Positions 36,991-47,634 of a stretch of DNA of 64,000 nucleotides are shown here, in pieces. Position 1 is the first letter of the stretch. Each line of letters opens with the position of its first letter. The stretch covers positions 2,108,001 through 2,172,000 of the forward strand of contig NZ_CP028475.1 in NCBI RefSeq assembly GCF_003047105.1, read 5' to 3'. The DNA is from Celeribacter baekdonensis (GTDB lineage Bacteria > Pseudomonadota > Alphaproteobacteria > Rhodobacterales > Rhodobacteraceae). A model generated the notes under the pieces. The model had not been told where the DNA came from. It searched no databases and worked only from the letters and a program-made list of their open reading frames with translations. A program made the translations under genes and the position numbers.

Positions 36991-37980
36991 ATGACACATG
37001 GTGAACCGTCTTGGGCGATTGCCGCGCTGGCCGATGAGCCCGCGCCGCTGATTGCGGCCTTTGCCCGTCACCATCTGGCCATCGGCGCGCGTGAGGTCCA
37101 TATTTTTCTAGACCGCCCCAACCCCGAAGCCGAGGCCCTGCTCCATGGGCTTGAGGGCTGTATCCTCGCAACCTGCGACCAGACCTATTGGGATAAAGTC
37201 AACAACGGCCGTCGCCCAGAGCGCCATACAGGGCGGCAAAAATTCAACGCGACCCGCGTGTATCAAACCACCAAATGCGATTGGCTATTGCATTGCGATG
37301 TCGATGAATTCATCGCGGACGGCGCTGCGTTGTCGAGCCTATTGAACCGAAAGGAAAGTGCGCATGGCCTCGTCTTGCGCAACCGCGAACGGGTCCATCT
37401 TGAGACGGAGCCGGGAGAGACCATCTTTGAGGGCGCGTTTCGCGACCCAATCGGACTGACAGAGAGCGACGCCAAAGCCCTATATGGCCGGTTTGCCAAA
37501 TTCCTCGACTTTGGGCTAACGGGCCACCGAACCGGCAAGACCATCGTCCCCACCGGGCGCGATTGGACCATGGGTGTGCATTACCCCATTGGCGCGGATA
37601 TGGCCAAGATGATCAAATCAGAGACCCGGCTGCTGTTGCATTTTGATGGTCTGACAGAGCTGCATTACGCGTTGAAATTGCTTAAAAAAGCCTTCGAGGA
37701 CTATTCCGGCCCCAAACGCCAGATCGGGCAGGAACGTGAGGCGCAATACCGCTATATCCGCAACAAAGCCGACAACCCCAAAGAGCTCTTTCGACTGGTG
37801 CACGGGGTTCAAAGCCTGAACGAGCGGCAAGCCACAACTCTGGGCGTGCTGGGCGTCCTGCATGACACAGCTTTCATGCCGCAAAACTGCGCCGATCTGG
37901 ACCTGACGACCACAACATTCAATGCCATGCTGCGCGCACGCGAAGCGGCCCTGATCGCCAAAGCCGGATTAGAGCTTTGA
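36991..37980 (+). CDS. Glycosyltransferase family 2-like protein (DUF-type with DxD)
   Basis: The 329-residue product resembles Glyco_tranf_2_4 proteins: N-terminal ALADEPAPLIAAFARHHLA, then HIFLDRPN, and WLLHCDVDEF, whose acidic residues stand where GT-A enzymes bind the metal/nucleotide sugar. It has no membrane helix. A paralog lies at 38837 on the other strand. It starts soon after the mdh terminator, with TTGGAG as ribosome site. Such genes often decorate capsule or LPS; the sugar and acceptor are unknown. Confidence 0.82.
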   Translation: MTHGEPSWAIAALADEPAPLIAAFARHHLAIGAREVHIFLDRPNPEAEALLHGLEGCILATCDQTYWDKVNNGRRPERHTGRQKFNATRVYQTTKCDWLLHCDVDEFIADGAALSSLLNRKESAHGLVLRNRERVHLETEPGETIFEGAFRDPIGLTESDAKALYGRFAKFLDFGLTGHRTGKTIVPTGRDWTMGVHYPIGADMAKMIKSETRLLLHFDGLTELHYALKLLKKAFEDYSGPKRQIGQEREAQYRYIRNKADNPKELFRLVHGVQSLNERQATTLGVLGVLHDTAFMPQNCADLDLTTTTFNAMLRAREAALIAKAGLEL

Positions 37981-37990
37981 GCGAAAGGAA

Positions 37991-38016
37991 AAGCCGGACC
38001 CTTTCGGACCCGGCTT
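37991..38016 (-). terminator. Terminator of the outer-membrane protein gene
   Basis: On the minus strand, AAGCCGG / CCGGCTT with a partly paired middle is followed by TTTTCC. It is shared with the convergent glycosyltransferase end. Confidence 0.7.
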
Positions 38017-38038
38017 GAGACATTGATCTGAGGATCAC

Positions 38039-38701
38039 TTAGAAATTATAGGACACACCGAAGTTAAGCGCATTGGTGATGATGTCGGTTTCCAATGTAC
38101 CGCCACCATTCAGGTCCGCTTTGACTTGGCTATAGGTGCCTTTGTATTCGCCAAAAAGGTCCCATGTGTCATTGAGCGCGTAGCTTGCACCCAGCACAAC
38201 GGCGACGGTCGGACCCGCAATCTGATATTCGATGGTGTTGGTATTCGCAGTGACCACCTCGACATGTGGGATGACGATCCCGGCGGAGACGCTTGCATAG
38301 GGGGTCACATTGTTCCAAAGCCCCGGCCAGCGCCAGATCGGACCAACCGTCAGGTTGTTCAGCCCGTCAGTGAATTCCAGCGTCGAAAACCCGTTCGCCG
38401 CCTTATCGCCTTCGTCGGCATAGACTTTGGTGTGGTTGAAATCAGCGATCCAGCCGAAATTATCCCGCACCCACCAGGTGCCACGGATGCCGTAATAGGG
38501 CGGCATCTCAAAGCTCTTGCCTTTCCATCCCGTGGTGAAATCAAAGGCGTCCACCCCATCGTTGCCGGTCACGCCGCTATGCGGCGCGGTTTGGTAGCCG
38601 GAATAGACGGAAATGGTAAAATCATCGGCCTGAGCGGCGGACAGAGCGGATAGGGTGGCCACGGTTGCGGCCAAAACGGCTTTCATTGCAATGCTGCGCA
38701 T
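38039..38701 (-). CDS. Outer-membrane beta-barrel protein
   Basis: The product of about 220 residues has a signal peptide (KAVLAATVATLSALSAAQA) and alternating beta-strand sequence ending in the C-terminal Phe pattern LNFGVSYNF typical of barrel proteins inserted by BamA. Length suits an eight-stranded barrel. Several in-frame ATGs are possible (38704, 38701, 38686); the signal peptide is kept with all. It lies between two paralogous glycosyltransferase genes. A role in surface structure is plausible but unproven. Confidence 0.75.
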   Translation of the reverse strand: MRSIAMKAVLAATVATLSALSAAQADDFTISVYSGYQTAPHSGVTGNDGVDAFDFTTGWKGKSFEMPPYYGIRGTWWVRDNFGWIADFNHTKVYADEGDKAANGFSTLEFTDGLNNLTVGPIWRWPGLWNNVTPYASVSAGIVIPHVEVVTANTNTIEYQIAGPTVAVVLGASYALNDTWDLFGEYKGTYSQVKADLNGGGTLETDIITNALNFGVSYNF

Positions 38702-38836
38702 CATCGTTCCAATTCGTTTCGAAAGTGAGTCTCTTATCCCCTTCATACACGATCTTTGGCATATATCGCGACTCCAAGCTGTGCGAATGCGCGCAAGCGT
38801 CGCGCCCAAACCACACGGAACCTGCGCAATCAGGCG

Positions 38837-39868
38837 TCAAAGCGGACCACCGAATGCCTCATCTGCCCAATCACGCAAGCCAACGTGCTCGAAAAATGCC
38901 GCATGATCCGTGCGCAATTGTGCATCAAAGCTGGCAGGGCAAAGGTCCAACCCGTCGCAACCACGGGGGACAAAAGGCGTCTCCTCCAAACACCCCAAAC
39001 TCCGGTATAAATCGGCCTGCGCCGGGGTGAAATCTTTCAGCGCCCGCGTCAGCGCAAAAATCTCGGCGGGCTCAGCGGCCTTTTCGCGAAAGGCCCTCAC
39101 GGCGGCCATACGTTTATGGCCCTTGCGCGGGCGCGGGCCGTTTGGCGTCTCATAAGCGCGTTTGAGCATTTTCAGGATAAAATGCAGCCGGGTCAGCCCG
39201 TCAAAATGCAAGATCCTCGCAGAGCTAGGTCTGCGCATAGCGGGCTCCCCGGTTGCGCGATCCAAGGCATGATGGACCCCGATCTCAAAATCATGCCCGA
39301 CAGGCGAGAGGGTTTTGCCCATCGAATGGCCCATCATCCCCTTATTCAAATAGCGCGCGGCGGGACCGAACAACGAGGCCGCCAAATCGTCGAACAGCCA
39401 CATCGGTGTACGAAATCCACCCTCAAAAATTGACAGCCCCGGATCAACGGGCAACCAAACGCGCTCGCTATTGGACAAATGAAGCGTCTGGTGTGGGGCC
39501 TCGATCGTCGTCGCCAAGTCAGCAATCAGGGCCTCGGGCTGAACAACAAATTCGTCTGCATCGCAATGCAAAAGCCAATCGCAATCGGTCTGACCATAGG
39601 CTTGAGTGGCATTGTATTTCTGCCGGGCCAAATGATGTGGCGGGCGCTTTTTAAAACGGCTCTTGGCCCAATACGTCGCATCACATTGTGTTAAAACGCA
39701 CCCCCGGATGCCTGCCACCAAAGGCCCAACCTCAGGGATCACTCGATCCAGGAAAACGTGCACTTCGCAGGCGCCAAGCGCCAAATGATGTCGCACGAAA
39801 GCGGCAATCAATACGGCGGGTTCATCCACGGTGGCGACCACTGCCCATGTTGGTAAGGCTTTTTTCAT
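38837..39868 (-). CDS. Glycosyltransferase family 2-like protein, paralog of the 37.0 kb gene
   Basis: The product of about 343 residues shares the blocks [38 protein letters not shown] and [12 protein letters not shown] with the protein encoded at 36991, so the two arose by duplication and inversion or transposition of one copy. ATG 39868 is preferred over a frame start at 39889. There is no membrane segment. Substrate unknown. Confidence 0.8.
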   Translation of the reverse strand: MKKALPTWAVVATVDEPAVLIAAFVRHHLALGACEVHVFLDRVIPEVGPLVAGIRGCVLTQCDATYWAKSRFKKRPPHHLARQKYNATQAYGQTDCDWLLHCDADEFVVQPEALIADLATTIEAPHQTLHLSNSERVWLPVDPGLSIFEGGFRTPMWLFDDLAASLFGPAARYLNKGMMGHSMGKTLSPVGHDFEIGVHHALDRATGEPAMRRPSSARILHFDGLTRLHFILKMLKRAYETPNGPRPRKGHKRMAAVRAFREKAAEPAEIFALTRALKDFTPAQADLYRSLGCLEETPFVPRGCDGLDLCPASFDAQLRTDHAAFFEHVGLRDWADEAFGGPL

Positions 39869-40007
39869 CAACGACTTTCTGTAAAGCACACTGTGGTTCG
39901 TTTCGTCCGCACAGCCCCAATCGCAATATCAGCGTGCGATTTTATCCGCAAACACAGGTCTGCGTCGATTCTTTTCCCCACCCTGCATCACCGCGCGCAA
40001 TGCAATT

Positions 40008-40038
40008 TGTGATCACACGAATTATTGCTGTGATCACA
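40008..40038. promoter_or_regulatory. Tandem TGTGATCACA sites before sucC (GntR/AkgR-type)
   Basis: Two perfect TGTGATCACA palindromes (40008-40017, 40029-40038), 21 bases apart, in the same context (TGCA-TTTGTGATCAC, then GCTGTGATCACAAA) as before sdhC. Confidence 0.75.
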
Positions 40039-40058
40039 AATTTCAAAAACATCGGCCA

Positions 40059-40070
40059 TTTACCGCTAAC
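40059..40070. promoter_or_regulatory. CGCTAAC element of suc
   Basis: TTTACCGCTAAC, a LacI/CceR-type half palindrome whose last base is 77 bases before the sucC ATG. Spacing and half site match sdh. Confidence 0.45.
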
Positions 40071-40146
40071 GGTCGAAAAATCCTTTCGTTTGCGCCGGGC
40101 GGTGTGTCATGTCAGGGCCAATCGAACCAGGGAGAGGATATCTCTA

Positions 40147-41340
40147 ATGAACATCCACGAGTATCAGGCCAAACGCCTTCTCAAGGAATACGGCGCGCCG
40201 GTTTCCGACGGTCGTGTCGTTTTGAATGCGGCCGACGCAAAAACCGCTGCAGGCGAACTTGACGGGCCGCTTTGGGTTGTCAAAGCGCAGATCCACGCAG
40301 GTGGTCGCGGCAAAGGCTCCTTTAAAGAAGCTGGCGCTGGCGAAAAAGGCGGCGTGCGTCTTGCGAAATCCGTCGAGGAAGCCGCGAAAGAAGCCAATGC
40401 AATGCTCGGCCACACTCTGGTCACGCACCAGACTGGTCCGGCTGGCAAACAAGTCAACCGCATCTACATCGAAGATGGCTCCGACATCGCCCGCGAACTC
40501 TACCTCGCGCTGCTCGTGGATCGTCAGTCGTCCCGCGTGTCCATCGTCTGCTCCACCGAGGGCGGCATGGACATCGAAGAGGTGGCTGAAAACACCCCTG
40601 ACAAAATCCTGTCCTTCTCTGTTGATCCCGCGACCGGCCTTCAGGGCTTCCACGGTCGTCGCGTCGCTTTTGCTCTGGGCCTTGAAGGCAAACAGATCAA
40701 ACAGTGTTCGCAGCTGATCCAGAACCTGTACCGCCTCTTCGTCGAAAAAGACATGGAGATGCTGGAAATCAACCCGCTGATCGTGACCCCGGCTGGCGAC
40801 ATCAAATGTCTCGACTGTAAAGCTGGTTTCGACGGCAACGCTTTGTACCGCCATGCCGACATCGTTGGCCTGCGCGACGAAACCGAAGAAGACCCGAAAG
40901 AACTGGCCGCTTCCCAGCACGACCTGAACTACATCGCACTTGACGGTGAAATCGGCTGCATGGTGAACGGTGCTGGTCTGGCGATGGCCACGATGGACAT
41001 CATCAAACTCTACGGCGCAGAGCCTGCCAACTTCCTCGACGTAGGCGGCGGCGCGACCAAAGAGAAAGTGACCGAAGCGTTCAAAATCATCACCTCTGAC
41101 CCGAACGTCAAAGGCATCCTCGTGAACATCTTCGGCGGCATCATGCGCTGTGATGTGATCGCGGAGGGCGTGATTGCCGCCGTGAAAGAAGTCGGACTTC
41201 AGGTTCCGCTTGTTGTCCGCTTAGAGGGCACCAACGTGGAACTCGGCAAAGAGATCATCAAAAACTCTGGCTTGAACGTGATTGCCGCCGACAACCTCAA
41301 AGACGGCGCGCAGAAAATCGTTAAAGCGGTGAAAGGCTAA
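40147..41340 (+). CDS. sucC: Succinyl-CoA synthetase beta subunit SucC
   Basis: SucC forms succinyl-CoA synthetase with SucD, linking succinyl-CoA to substrate-level phosphorylation. The 397-residue product has the ATP-grasp N-terminus [35 protein letters not shown] and the C-terminal ligase motif [13 protein letters not shown]. The frame continues far upstream, but the family start is ATG 40147 after GGGAGAGGA. It is the first gene of the suc operon and overlaps nothing. Confidence 0.96.
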   Translation: MNIHEYQAKRLLKEYGAPVSDGRVVLNAADAKTAAGELDGPLWVVKAQIHAGGRGKGSFKEAGAGEKGGVRLAKSVEEAAKEANAMLGHTLVTHQTGPAGKQVNRIYIEDGSDIARELYLALLVDRQSSRVSIVCSTEGGMDIEEVAENTPDKILSFSVDPATGLQGFHGRRVAFALGLEGKQIKQCSQLIQNLYRLFVEKDMEMLEINPLIVTPAGDIKCLDCKAGFDGNALYRHADIVGLRDETEEDPKELAASQHDLNYIALDGEIGCMVNGAGLAMATMDIIKLYGAEPANFLDVGGGATKEKVTEAFKIITSDPNVKGILVNIFGGIMRCDVIAEGVIAAVKEVGLQVPLVVRLEGTNVELGKEIIKNSGLNVIAADNLKDGAQKIVKAVKG

Positions 41341-41345
41341 GACCC

Positions 41346-42233
41346 ATGGCAATTCTTGTAAACGAAAACACCAAGGTCATCTGTCAGGGCTTCACTGGCT
41401 CGCAGGGCACCTTCCACTCTGAACAAGCCATCGCATATGGCACCAAAATGGTCGGCGGCGTGACCCCTGGCAAAGGTGGCTCCAGCCACCTCAACCTGCC
41501 GGTGTTCAACTCGGTTCACGAAGCGAAAGCTGTGACCGAAGCCAATGCCACCGTGATCTACGTGCCGCCGCCCTTCGCCGCGGATTCCATCCTTGAGGCG
41601 ATCGACGCCGAAATGGAATTGATCATCTGCATCACCGAGGGCATTCCTGTGCTCGACATGATGAAAGTGAAACGTGCACTCGTCGACAGCACCTCGCGCC
41701 TGATCGGCCCGAACTGCCCCGGCGTGATCACGCCTGATGCGTGCAAAATCGGCATTATGCCGGGTCACATTCACCGTCGCGGCTCCGTCGGCGTGGTGTC
41801 CCGCTCCGGCACGCTGACTTACGAAGCTGTGAAACAGACCACCGACCTCGGTTTGGGTCAGTCCACGGCTGTGGGCATCGGCGGCGACCCGATCAAAGGC
41901 ACGGAGCACCTCGATATCCTCGACATGTTCCTTGATGATCCGGAAACCACCTCCATCATCATGATCGGTGAAATCGGCGGCTCCGCAGAAGAAGAAGCGG
42001 CCGAATTCCTCGCCGAGCAAAAGAAAAAAGGCCGCTGGAAACCCACCGCAGGCTTTATCGCAGGCCGCACAGCCCCTCCGGGCCGCCGCATGGGTCACGC
42101 TGGTGCCATCGTGGCAGGCGGCAAAGGCGATGCAGAGTCCAAAATCGAAGCGATGAAATCCGCAGGTATCGTGGTCGCTGACAGCCCCGCCACCCTTGGC
42201 GAAGCTGTGATGGAAGCGATCAACAAAGGCTAA
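41346..42233 (+). CDS. sucD: Succinyl-CoA synthetase alpha subunit SucD
   Basis: SucD carries the phosphohistidine of succinyl-CoA synthetase, seen in the conserved [10 protein letters not shown] segment near residue 245. It also has the CoA-binding Rossmann region ([15 protein letters not shown]) and [20 protein letters not shown]. At 295 residues it has normal length. It starts five bases after sucC. Hairpins follow before sucA. Confidence 0.96.
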   Translation: MAILVNENTKVICQGFTGSQGTFHSEQAIAYGTKMVGGVTPGKGGSSHLNLPVFNSVHEAKAVTEANATVIYVPPPFAADSILEAIDAEMELIICITEGIPVLDMMKVKRALVDSTSRLIGPNCPGVITPDACKIGIMPGHIHRRGSVGVVSRSGTLTYEAVKQTTDLGLGQSTAVGIGGDPIKGTEHLDILDMFLDDPETTSIIMIGEIGGSAEEEAAEFLAEQKKKGRWKPTAGFIAGRTAPPGRRMGHAGAIVAGGKGDAESKIEAMKSAGIVVADSPATLGEAVMEAINKG

Positions 42234-42260
42234 GCGCCACGGCGATCAGCCTTTAAAACC

Positions 42261-42310
42261 AGCCTGCGCCCGGTGATCACGTCGGACGCAGGCTTTGCCG
42301 CAAAAGCGGC
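42261..42310 (+). terminator. Hairpin pair between sucD and sucA
   Basis: AGCCTGCGCCCG / CGGACGCAGGCT (one mismatch, loop holding GTGATCAC) is followed by a short GCCGC AAAA GCGGC stem. Without a long T tract it may partly terminate or protect the sucCD message rather than end the operon. Confidence 0.5.
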
Positions 42311-42343
42311 CCCCATTTAGAGCCCCTCAGAAGGTCCGCAAAG

Positions 42344-45304
42344 ATGAACGACCAGAGCCCGAACGACATCCTCCACGCCTCTTCCTTTATGCAGGGGCAT
42401 AACGCGGAGTACCTTGAACAGGTCTACGCGAAATACACCCAAGACCCCTCCTCTGTGGACGCCTCCTGGGGTGAGTTTTTCAACTCTCTGGGCGATGCCG
42501 CATCGGATGTCACCGCCGAGGCTGCGGGGCCGTCCTGGGCGCGCGCCGATTGGCCGCCTGTGCCGCATGACGATCTGACCCAAGCGTTGGATGGACAATG
42601 GGCCGAACCGATTGCTGCCGCGAAAAAGATCAAAGAGAAAGCCGTCGAAAAAGGCGTTGAGATCTCTGAGGATCAAATCAAACGCGCTGTGCTCGACTCG
42701 ATCCGCGCGATCATGATCATCCGCGCCTACCGCATCCGGGGCCATTTGGCCGCCGATCTCGATCCGCTGAAAATGCGCGAAGAGACCCAGCACCCGGAAC
42801 TTGACCCGCGCTCCTACGGCTTCACCGACGCCGACATGGATCGTCCGATTTTCATCGACAATGTTTTGGGGCTGCAACATGCCTCGATGCGTCAGATCAT
42901 GGACATCGTCAAACGCACCTATTGCGGCACGTTCGCGCTGCAATACATGCATATTTCCGATCCCGAACAGGCCGGTTGGCTGAAAGAGCGGATCGAAGGC
43001 TACGGCAAGGAAATCCAGTTCACCCGCGAAGGCCGCAAAGCCATTCTCAACAAATTGGTTGAGGCTGAGGGCTTTGAAAAATTCCTTCATGTCAAATACA
43101 TGGGCACCAAACGCTTTGGTTTGGATGGCGGCGAAAGCCTCATCCCAGCGATGGAGCAGATCATCAAACGCGGCGGCAACCTTGGCGTCAAAGAGATCGT
43201 CATCGGCATGCCGCACCGCGGTCGCCTGTCGGTCTTGGCCAACGTGATGTCCAAACCCTACCGCGCAATTTTCAACGAATTCCAAGGTGGCTCATTCAAA
43301 CCCGAAGACGTGGATGGCTCGGGCGATGTGAAATATCACCTCGGGGCCTCCTCGGATCGTGAATTCGATGGCAACAAGGTCCACTTGTCTCTGACCGCGA
43401 ACCCCTCGCACCTTGAAGCGGTGAACCCGGTCGTTCTGGGCAAGGCCCGCGCCAAAACCGATCAGTATAACGACAAAGACCGCACCTCGGTGATCCCGAT
43501 CCTGCTGCACGGCGATGCCGCTTTTGCCGGCCAAGGCGTTGTGGCGGAATGTTTTGGTCTCTCCGGTCTGCGCGGTCACCGCACCGGCGGCACGATCCAC
43601 ATCGTGGTGAACAACCAAATCGGGTTCACCACCGCACCGCATTTCTCGCGCTCCTCGCCCTACCCGACCGACAACGCGCTGGTCGTTGAGGCACCGATTT
43701 TCCACGTCAACGGCGATGACCCGGAGGCCGTGGTGCACGCCGCGAAAGTCGCCACCGAGTTCCGTCAGAAGTTCCACAAAGACGTGGTTCTCGACATCTT
43801 TTGTTATCGCCGCTTTGGTCACAACGAAGGCGACGAGCCGATGTTCACCAACCCGCAGATGTACACCAGCATCAAGCGGCACAAGACCACGTTGCAACTC
43901 TACACCGAACGTCTGGTCAAGGATGGTCTTATCCCGGAAGGTGAGATCGAGGACATGAAAGCCGCGTTCCAAGCGCAGCTCAATGACGAGTTCGAAGCGG
44001 GCAAGACCTTTAAGCCGAACAAAGCCGATTGGCTTGACGGGCGGTGGTCGCATATCAACCGTGAGGGCGAAGAGTATCAGCGCGGTCAAACCGCGATTTC
44101 ACAAGACACGATGGCCCAAATTGGCCGGTCGCTGACCTCGCATCCCATTGATTTCAACATCCATAAAACCGTGGCCCGTCAACTCGAAGCCAAGGCACAG
44201 ATGTTTGAGACCGGCAAAGGGTTTGATTGGGCGACAGGTGAAGCGATTGCCTTTGGCTCTCTGTTGGCAGAAGGCTATCCGGTGCGTCTGGCCGGTCAGG
44301 ACAGCACACGCGGCACTTTCTCACAGCGTCATTCGGCTCTGATTGATCAAAAATCCGAGGATCGCTACTACCCTCTGAACCACATCCGCGAAGGTCAGGC
44401 CCATTACGAGGTCATCGACTCGATGCTCTCCGAATATGCGGTTTTGGGCTTTGAATACGGCTACTCTTTGGCCGAACCCAATGCTCTGACGCTTTGGGAA
44501 GCGCAGTTTGGCGATTTCGCCAACGGTGCGCAAATCATGTTCGACCAATTCATCTCCTCGGGTGAAAGCAAATGGTTGCGCATGTCCGGCCTCGTGATGC
44601 TCTTGCCACACGGCTATGAGGGCCAAGGCCCGGAACACTCTTCCGCCCGCCTTGAACGATTCTTGCAAATGTGTGGTCAGGACAACTGGATCGTCGCCAA
44701 CTGTACGACGCCTGCGAACTACTTCCACATCCTGCGCCGCCAGTTGCATCGCTCCTATCGCAAGCCGCTGGTGCTGATGACGCCGAAATCCTTGTTGCGT
44801 CACAAATTGGCGACCTCTGTGGCCGCTGATTTCATCGAAGGCTCCTCCTTCCACCGCGTTCTGTGGGATGATGCCGATGCCACCTACGGCACCGCGAAAT
44901 CGGAGCTGACGCTAAAAGCCGACAAAGACATCAAACGCGTCGTGATCTGTTCGGGCAAGGTCTACTACGACCTGCTTGAGGCGCGCGATACGGCCGGTAA
45001 AGACGACACTTACATCCTGCGTCTGGAACAATTCTACCCGTTCCCAGCGCTGTCGATGGTCAAGGAACTTGAGCGCTTTAAAGACGCTGAAGTCGTCTGG
45101 TGTCAGGAAGAACCGAAAAACCAAGGCGGCTGGACCTTTGTTGAGCCCAATATCGAATGGGTCCTCACCCGGATCAATGCCACACACACGCGCCCGGTCT
45201 ATGCTGGTCGTGCCGCCTCCGCGTCGCCAGCCACTGGTCTCGCATCTCAACACAAAGCACAACAATCGGCGCTCGTGAATGATGCGCTCAACATCGAAGG
45301 ATAA
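42344..45304 (+). CDS. sucA: 2-oxoglutarate dehydrogenase E1 component SucA
   Basis: SucA decarboxylates 2-oxoglutarate with thiamine diphosphate and passes the succinyl group to the lipoyl domains of SucB. The 986-residue product has the E1o N-terminal motif ([17 protein letters not shown]), active-site [15 protein letters not shown], ThDP/Mg region [18 protein letters not shown] and C-terminal [10 protein letters not shown]. An insertion or deletion is not seen. sucB follows after four bases, so E1 and E2 are made together. Confidence 0.96.
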   Translation: MNDQSPNDILHASSFMQGHNAEYLEQVYAKYTQDPSSVDASWGEFFNSLGDAASDVTAEAAGPSWARADWPPVPHDDLTQALDGQWAEPIAAAKKIKEKAVEKGVEISEDQIKRAVLDSIRAIMIIRAYRIRGHLAADLDPLKMREETQHPELDPRSYGFTDADMDRPIFIDNVLGLQHASMRQIMDIVKRTYCGTFALQYMHISDPEQAGWLKERIEGYGKEIQFTREGRKAILNKLVEAEGFEKFLHVKYMGTKRFGLDGGESLIPAMEQIIKRGGNLGVKEIVIGMPHRGRLSVLANVMSKPYRAIFNEFQGGSFKPEDVDGSGDVKYHLGASSDREFDGNKVHLSLTANPSHLEAVNPVVLGKARAKTDQYNDKDRTSVIPILLHGDAAFAGQGVVAECFGLSGLRGHRTGGTIHIVVNNQIGFTTAPHFSRSSPYPTDNALVVEAPIFHVNGDDPEAVVHAAKVATEFRQKFHKDVVLDIFCYRRFGHNEGDEPMFTNPQMYTSIKRHKTTLQLYTERLVKDGLIPEGEIEDMKAAFQAQLNDEFEAGKTFKPNKADWLDGRWSHINREGEEYQRGQTAISQDTMAQIGRSLTSHPIDFNIHKTVARQLEAKAQMFETGKGFDWATGEAIAFGSLLAEGYPVRLAGQDSTRGTFSQRHSALIDQKSEDRYYPLNHIREGQAHYEVIDSMLSEYAVLGFEYGYSLAEPNALTLWEAQFGDFANGAQIMFDQFISSGESKWLRMSGLVMLLPHGYEGQGPEHSSARLERFLQMCGQDNWIVANCTTPANYFHILRRQLHRSYRKPLVLMTPKSLLRHKLATSVAADFIEGSSFHRVLWDDADATYGTAKSELTLKADKDIKRVVICSGKVYYDLLEARDTAGKDDTYILRLEQFYPFPALSMVKELERFKDAEVVWCQEEPKNQGGWTFVEPNIEWVLTRINATHTRPVYAGRAASASPATGLASQHKAQQSALVNDALNIEG

Positions 45305-45308
45305 TCAC

Positions 45309-46799
45309 ATGTCCGTTGAAATCCGCGTCCCCACCCTTGGCGAAAGCGTCACTGAGGCCACCGTCGCAACTTGGTTCAAACAGCCGGGCGACACTGTTGC
45401 CGTTGACGAAATGCTCTGCGAATTGGAAACCGACAAAGTGACCGTCGAAGTTCCTTCCCCGGCCGCTGGCACCTTGGGCGACATCATTGCCAAAGAGGGC
45501 GACACCGTGGGTGTGGACGCGCTCTTGGCCACGCTGAACGCAGGCGACGGTGCCGCCGCGGCCCCCGCACCGAAAGCCGAAGCCGCTCCCGCAGCCGCTC
45601 CGGCCGCGTCTGGGTCTTCTGTCGATGTGATGGTCCCGACCCTTGGCGAATCCGTCACCGAGGCCACCGTGGCCACATGGTTCAAAGCCGTGGGTGACAC
45701 TGTGGCTCAGGACGAAATGCTCTGCGAGTTGGAAACCGACAAGGTCTCCGTCGAAGTGCCGTCCCCTGCCGCAGGTGTGTTGACTGAAATCGTTGCCGTC
45801 GAAGGCACCACCGTGGACGCCTCCGCCAAACTCGCCGTGATCTCGTCGGGTGCGGGTGCCTCTGCGGCTGCTCCGGCCGCCGCTGCTGCTCCTGCCGCTG
45901 CGTCCACAGGCAAAGACGTTGAAAACGCGCCTTCCGCCACCAAAATGATGGCCGAACACGGCGTGGATGCCGCCTCTGTGACCGGCACTGGCAAAGATGG
46001 CCGCATCATGAAAGACGACGTGCTCAAAGCCATGGCCGCGCCGAAAACTGCGCCGGCTCCCGCTGCCGCTCCGCGTGCACCGTCCGCGCCCTCTGATGCC
46101 GCCCGCGAAGAGCGCGTGAAAATGACCAAGCTGCGCCAAACCATCGCGCGCCGCCTCAAAGAGTCGCAAAACACCGCAGCGATGCTCACCACCTATAACG
46201 AGGTCGACATGACCGAGGTGATGGCGCTTCGGAACCAATACAAAGACGAGTTTGAGAAAAAGCACGGCGTGCGTTTGGGCTTTATGTCCTTCTTCACCAA
46301 AGCCTGCGTGCATGCGCTCAAAGAAGTGCCGGAAGTGAACGCCGAAATTGACGGCACCGATGTGGTTTACAAAAACTACGTCAACATGGGCGTCGCGGCG
46401 GGCACCCCGCAGGGCCTCGTGGTCCCGGTCATTCGCGATGCCGATGCGATGTCTTTTGCCGAGATCGAAAAAGCGATCTCCGAGAAAGGCCGTCGTGCCC
46501 GTGATGGCAAACTCTCCATGGCGGAAATGCAGGGCGGCACCTTCACCATCTCCAACGGTGGTGTCTATGGCTCCCTGATGTCCTCCCCGATCCTGAACCC
46601 GCCGCAATCCGGCATCCTCGGCATGCACAAAATCCAAGACCGCCCGATGGCGATCAACGGCCAAGTTGTGATCCGCCCGATGATGTATCTGGCCCTGTCT
46701 TATGACCACCGCATCGTCGACGGCAAAGGCGCTGTGACCTTCCTCGTGCGCGTCAAAGAAGCGCTGGAAGACCCGCGTCGTCTGTTGATGGATCTGTAA
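45309..46799 (+). CDS. sucB: 2-oxoglutarate dehydrogenase E2 component SucB with two lipoyl domains
   Basis: SucB transfers succinyl groups from lipoyl-lysine to CoA. The 496-residue product has two tandem lipoyl domains (residues about 2-77 and 104-180, each with the lipoyl Lys in ELETDKV), an Ala/Pro-rich linker, a peripheral subunit-binding domain (about 210-250, with [14 protein letters not shown]) and the catalytic domain ending [13 protein letters not shown]. Most SucB proteins have one lipoyl domain. The two copies here are almost identical in sequence, pointing to internal duplication. ATG 45309 is the family start. Confidence 0.94.
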   Translation: MSVEIRVPTLGESVTEATVATWFKQPGDTVAVDEMLCELETDKVTVEVPSPAAGTLGDIIAKEGDTVGVDALLATLNAGDGAAAAPAPKAEAAPAAAPAASGSSVDVMVPTLGESVTEATVATWFKAVGDTVAQDEMLCELETDKVSVEVPSPAAGVLTEIVAVEGTTVDASAKLAVISSGAGASAAAPAAAAAPAAASTGKDVENAPSATKMMAEHGVDAASVTGTGKDGRIMKDDVLKAMAAPKTAPAPAAAPRAPSAPSDAAREERVKMTKLRQTIARRLKESQNTAAMLTTYNEVDMTEVMALRNQYKDEFEKKHGVRLGFMSFFTKACVHALKEVPEVNAEIDGTDVVYKNYVNMGVAAGTPQGLVVPVIRDADAMSFAEIEKAISEKGRRARDGKLSMAEMQGGTFTISNGGVYGSLMSSPILNPPQSGILGMHKIQDRPMAINGQVVIRPMMYLALSYDHRIVDGKGAVTFLVRVKEALEDPRRLLMDL

Positions 46800-46808
46800 A
46801 CACGTGGT

Positions 46809-46837
46809 TGTGGGGCCACTTTAGCCCCACACCTTTT
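46809..46837 (+). terminator. Terminator after sucB
   Basis: Perfect 8-base stem TGTGGGGC / GCCCCACA with a 7-base loop, then CCTTTT. Confidence 0.7.
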
Positions 46838-46857
46838 CAACTGTCTGGGACAAATCC

Positions 46858-47205
46858 ATGGCGCGACGTTCGAAAGAAGAGGTACTCGACGAGTTTCACA
46901 AGCTCTACGATTGCCTCGATGCTTTTCTGTCTTGCCATGATACCCTTCTATCAAAGGCAAATGCTCAATTTCGGCGGAAGCACGTCGTGACACGCGAGCA
47001 AATGTTGAACTGGTTCGAGAACGGCACTCATTCCCCATCGCAGATTGTCTCTGGTGTTCTGTCAGGCTTGTCGGACTGCAAAGAGACAGTTGCCGACCTC
47101 GCAAAATATGATCCTGACCAAGAGAAGCGTTTTCGTGACGCGTACCTACGCAGACGTGGAAAAAGTTTCGAAGACGACATTGCGTTGGCACGATATTCAA
47201 AATGA
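46858..47205 (+). CDS. Hypothetical soluble protein (115 aa)
   Basis: The product is charged and helical, starting MARRSKEEVLDEFHKLYDCL, with three Cys and a C-terminal basic stretch (RRRGKSFEDD). It has no signal peptide or membrane helix. Its stop overlaps the MAPEG gene start (ATGA), so the pair is translationally coupled. It is inserted between the sucB terminator and lpd, and its codon use is less GC-biased than that of the suc genes. I do not recognise the family. Confidence 0.6.
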   Translation: MARRSKEEVLDEFHKLYDCLDAFLSCHDTLLSKANAQFRRKHVVTREQMLNWFENGTHSPSQIVSGVLSGLSDCKETVADLAKYDPDQEKRFRDAYLRRRGKSFEDDIALARYSK

Positions 47206-47597
47206 CCCCCCTCCTCACCCTCCTCGCCCTCGCAGGCCTCTTGCACATCGCGCAATTCGTGGTGGCCTCTTATATGGCGAATGTCGATCTGGGGCCGGGC
47301 TATACCACCTCGCCCCGCGACCGCGCACCAAGGCGCGAGATGCGCAAGACCACGGCGCGGATGCTGCGGGCCTATGACAACCATGTCCAAATGTTCCCGT
47401 TTTTCGCCGCCGCCGTGCTCTTGATCCATGTCACCGATCAATCGAACCTGGTGACCGTCATCGCCGCTTGGGCCTATCTCGCGGCCCGCGCGCTCTACAT
47501 TCCCGCCTATGCCCTCGGATGGGTGCCGTGGCGGTCCTATATCTGGATGGTGGCGATGCTCTCCATCGCCGTCCTTTTCATTGCCGCTCTGATCTGA
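47202..47597 (+). CDS. MAPEG-family membrane protein
   Basis: The 131-residue protein has four hydrophobic segments and MAPEG features: [20 protein letters not shown] as the conserved basic loop, [16 protein letters not shown] and [16 protein letters not shown] proteins include glutathione S-transferases and related membrane enzymes; many bacterial ones have no known role. It lies 37 bases before lpd and overlaps the preceding hypothetical gene. Confidence 0.85.
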   Translation: MTPLLTLLALAGLLHIAQFVVASYMANVDLGPGYTTSPRDRAPRREMRKTTARMLRAYDNHVQMFPFFAAAVLLIHVTDQSNLVTVIAAWAYLAARALYIPAYALGWVPWRSYIWMVAMLSIAVLFIAALI

Positions 47598-47634
47598 GCG
47601 GCCCCGCATAGAGTTCAAGACCAAGGAGAAGACC

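Noticed and set aside
42273..42280. GTGATCAC in the loop between sucD and sucA
   Set aside because: Only eight bases match, it sits in a hairpin loop between cotranscribed genes, and one such match per window is expected by chance.
45288..46709. 473-codon minus-strand frame antisense to sucB
   Set aside because: Gly/His/Arg-rich sequence produced by the Ala/Pro-rich sucB linker read backwards; no homology.
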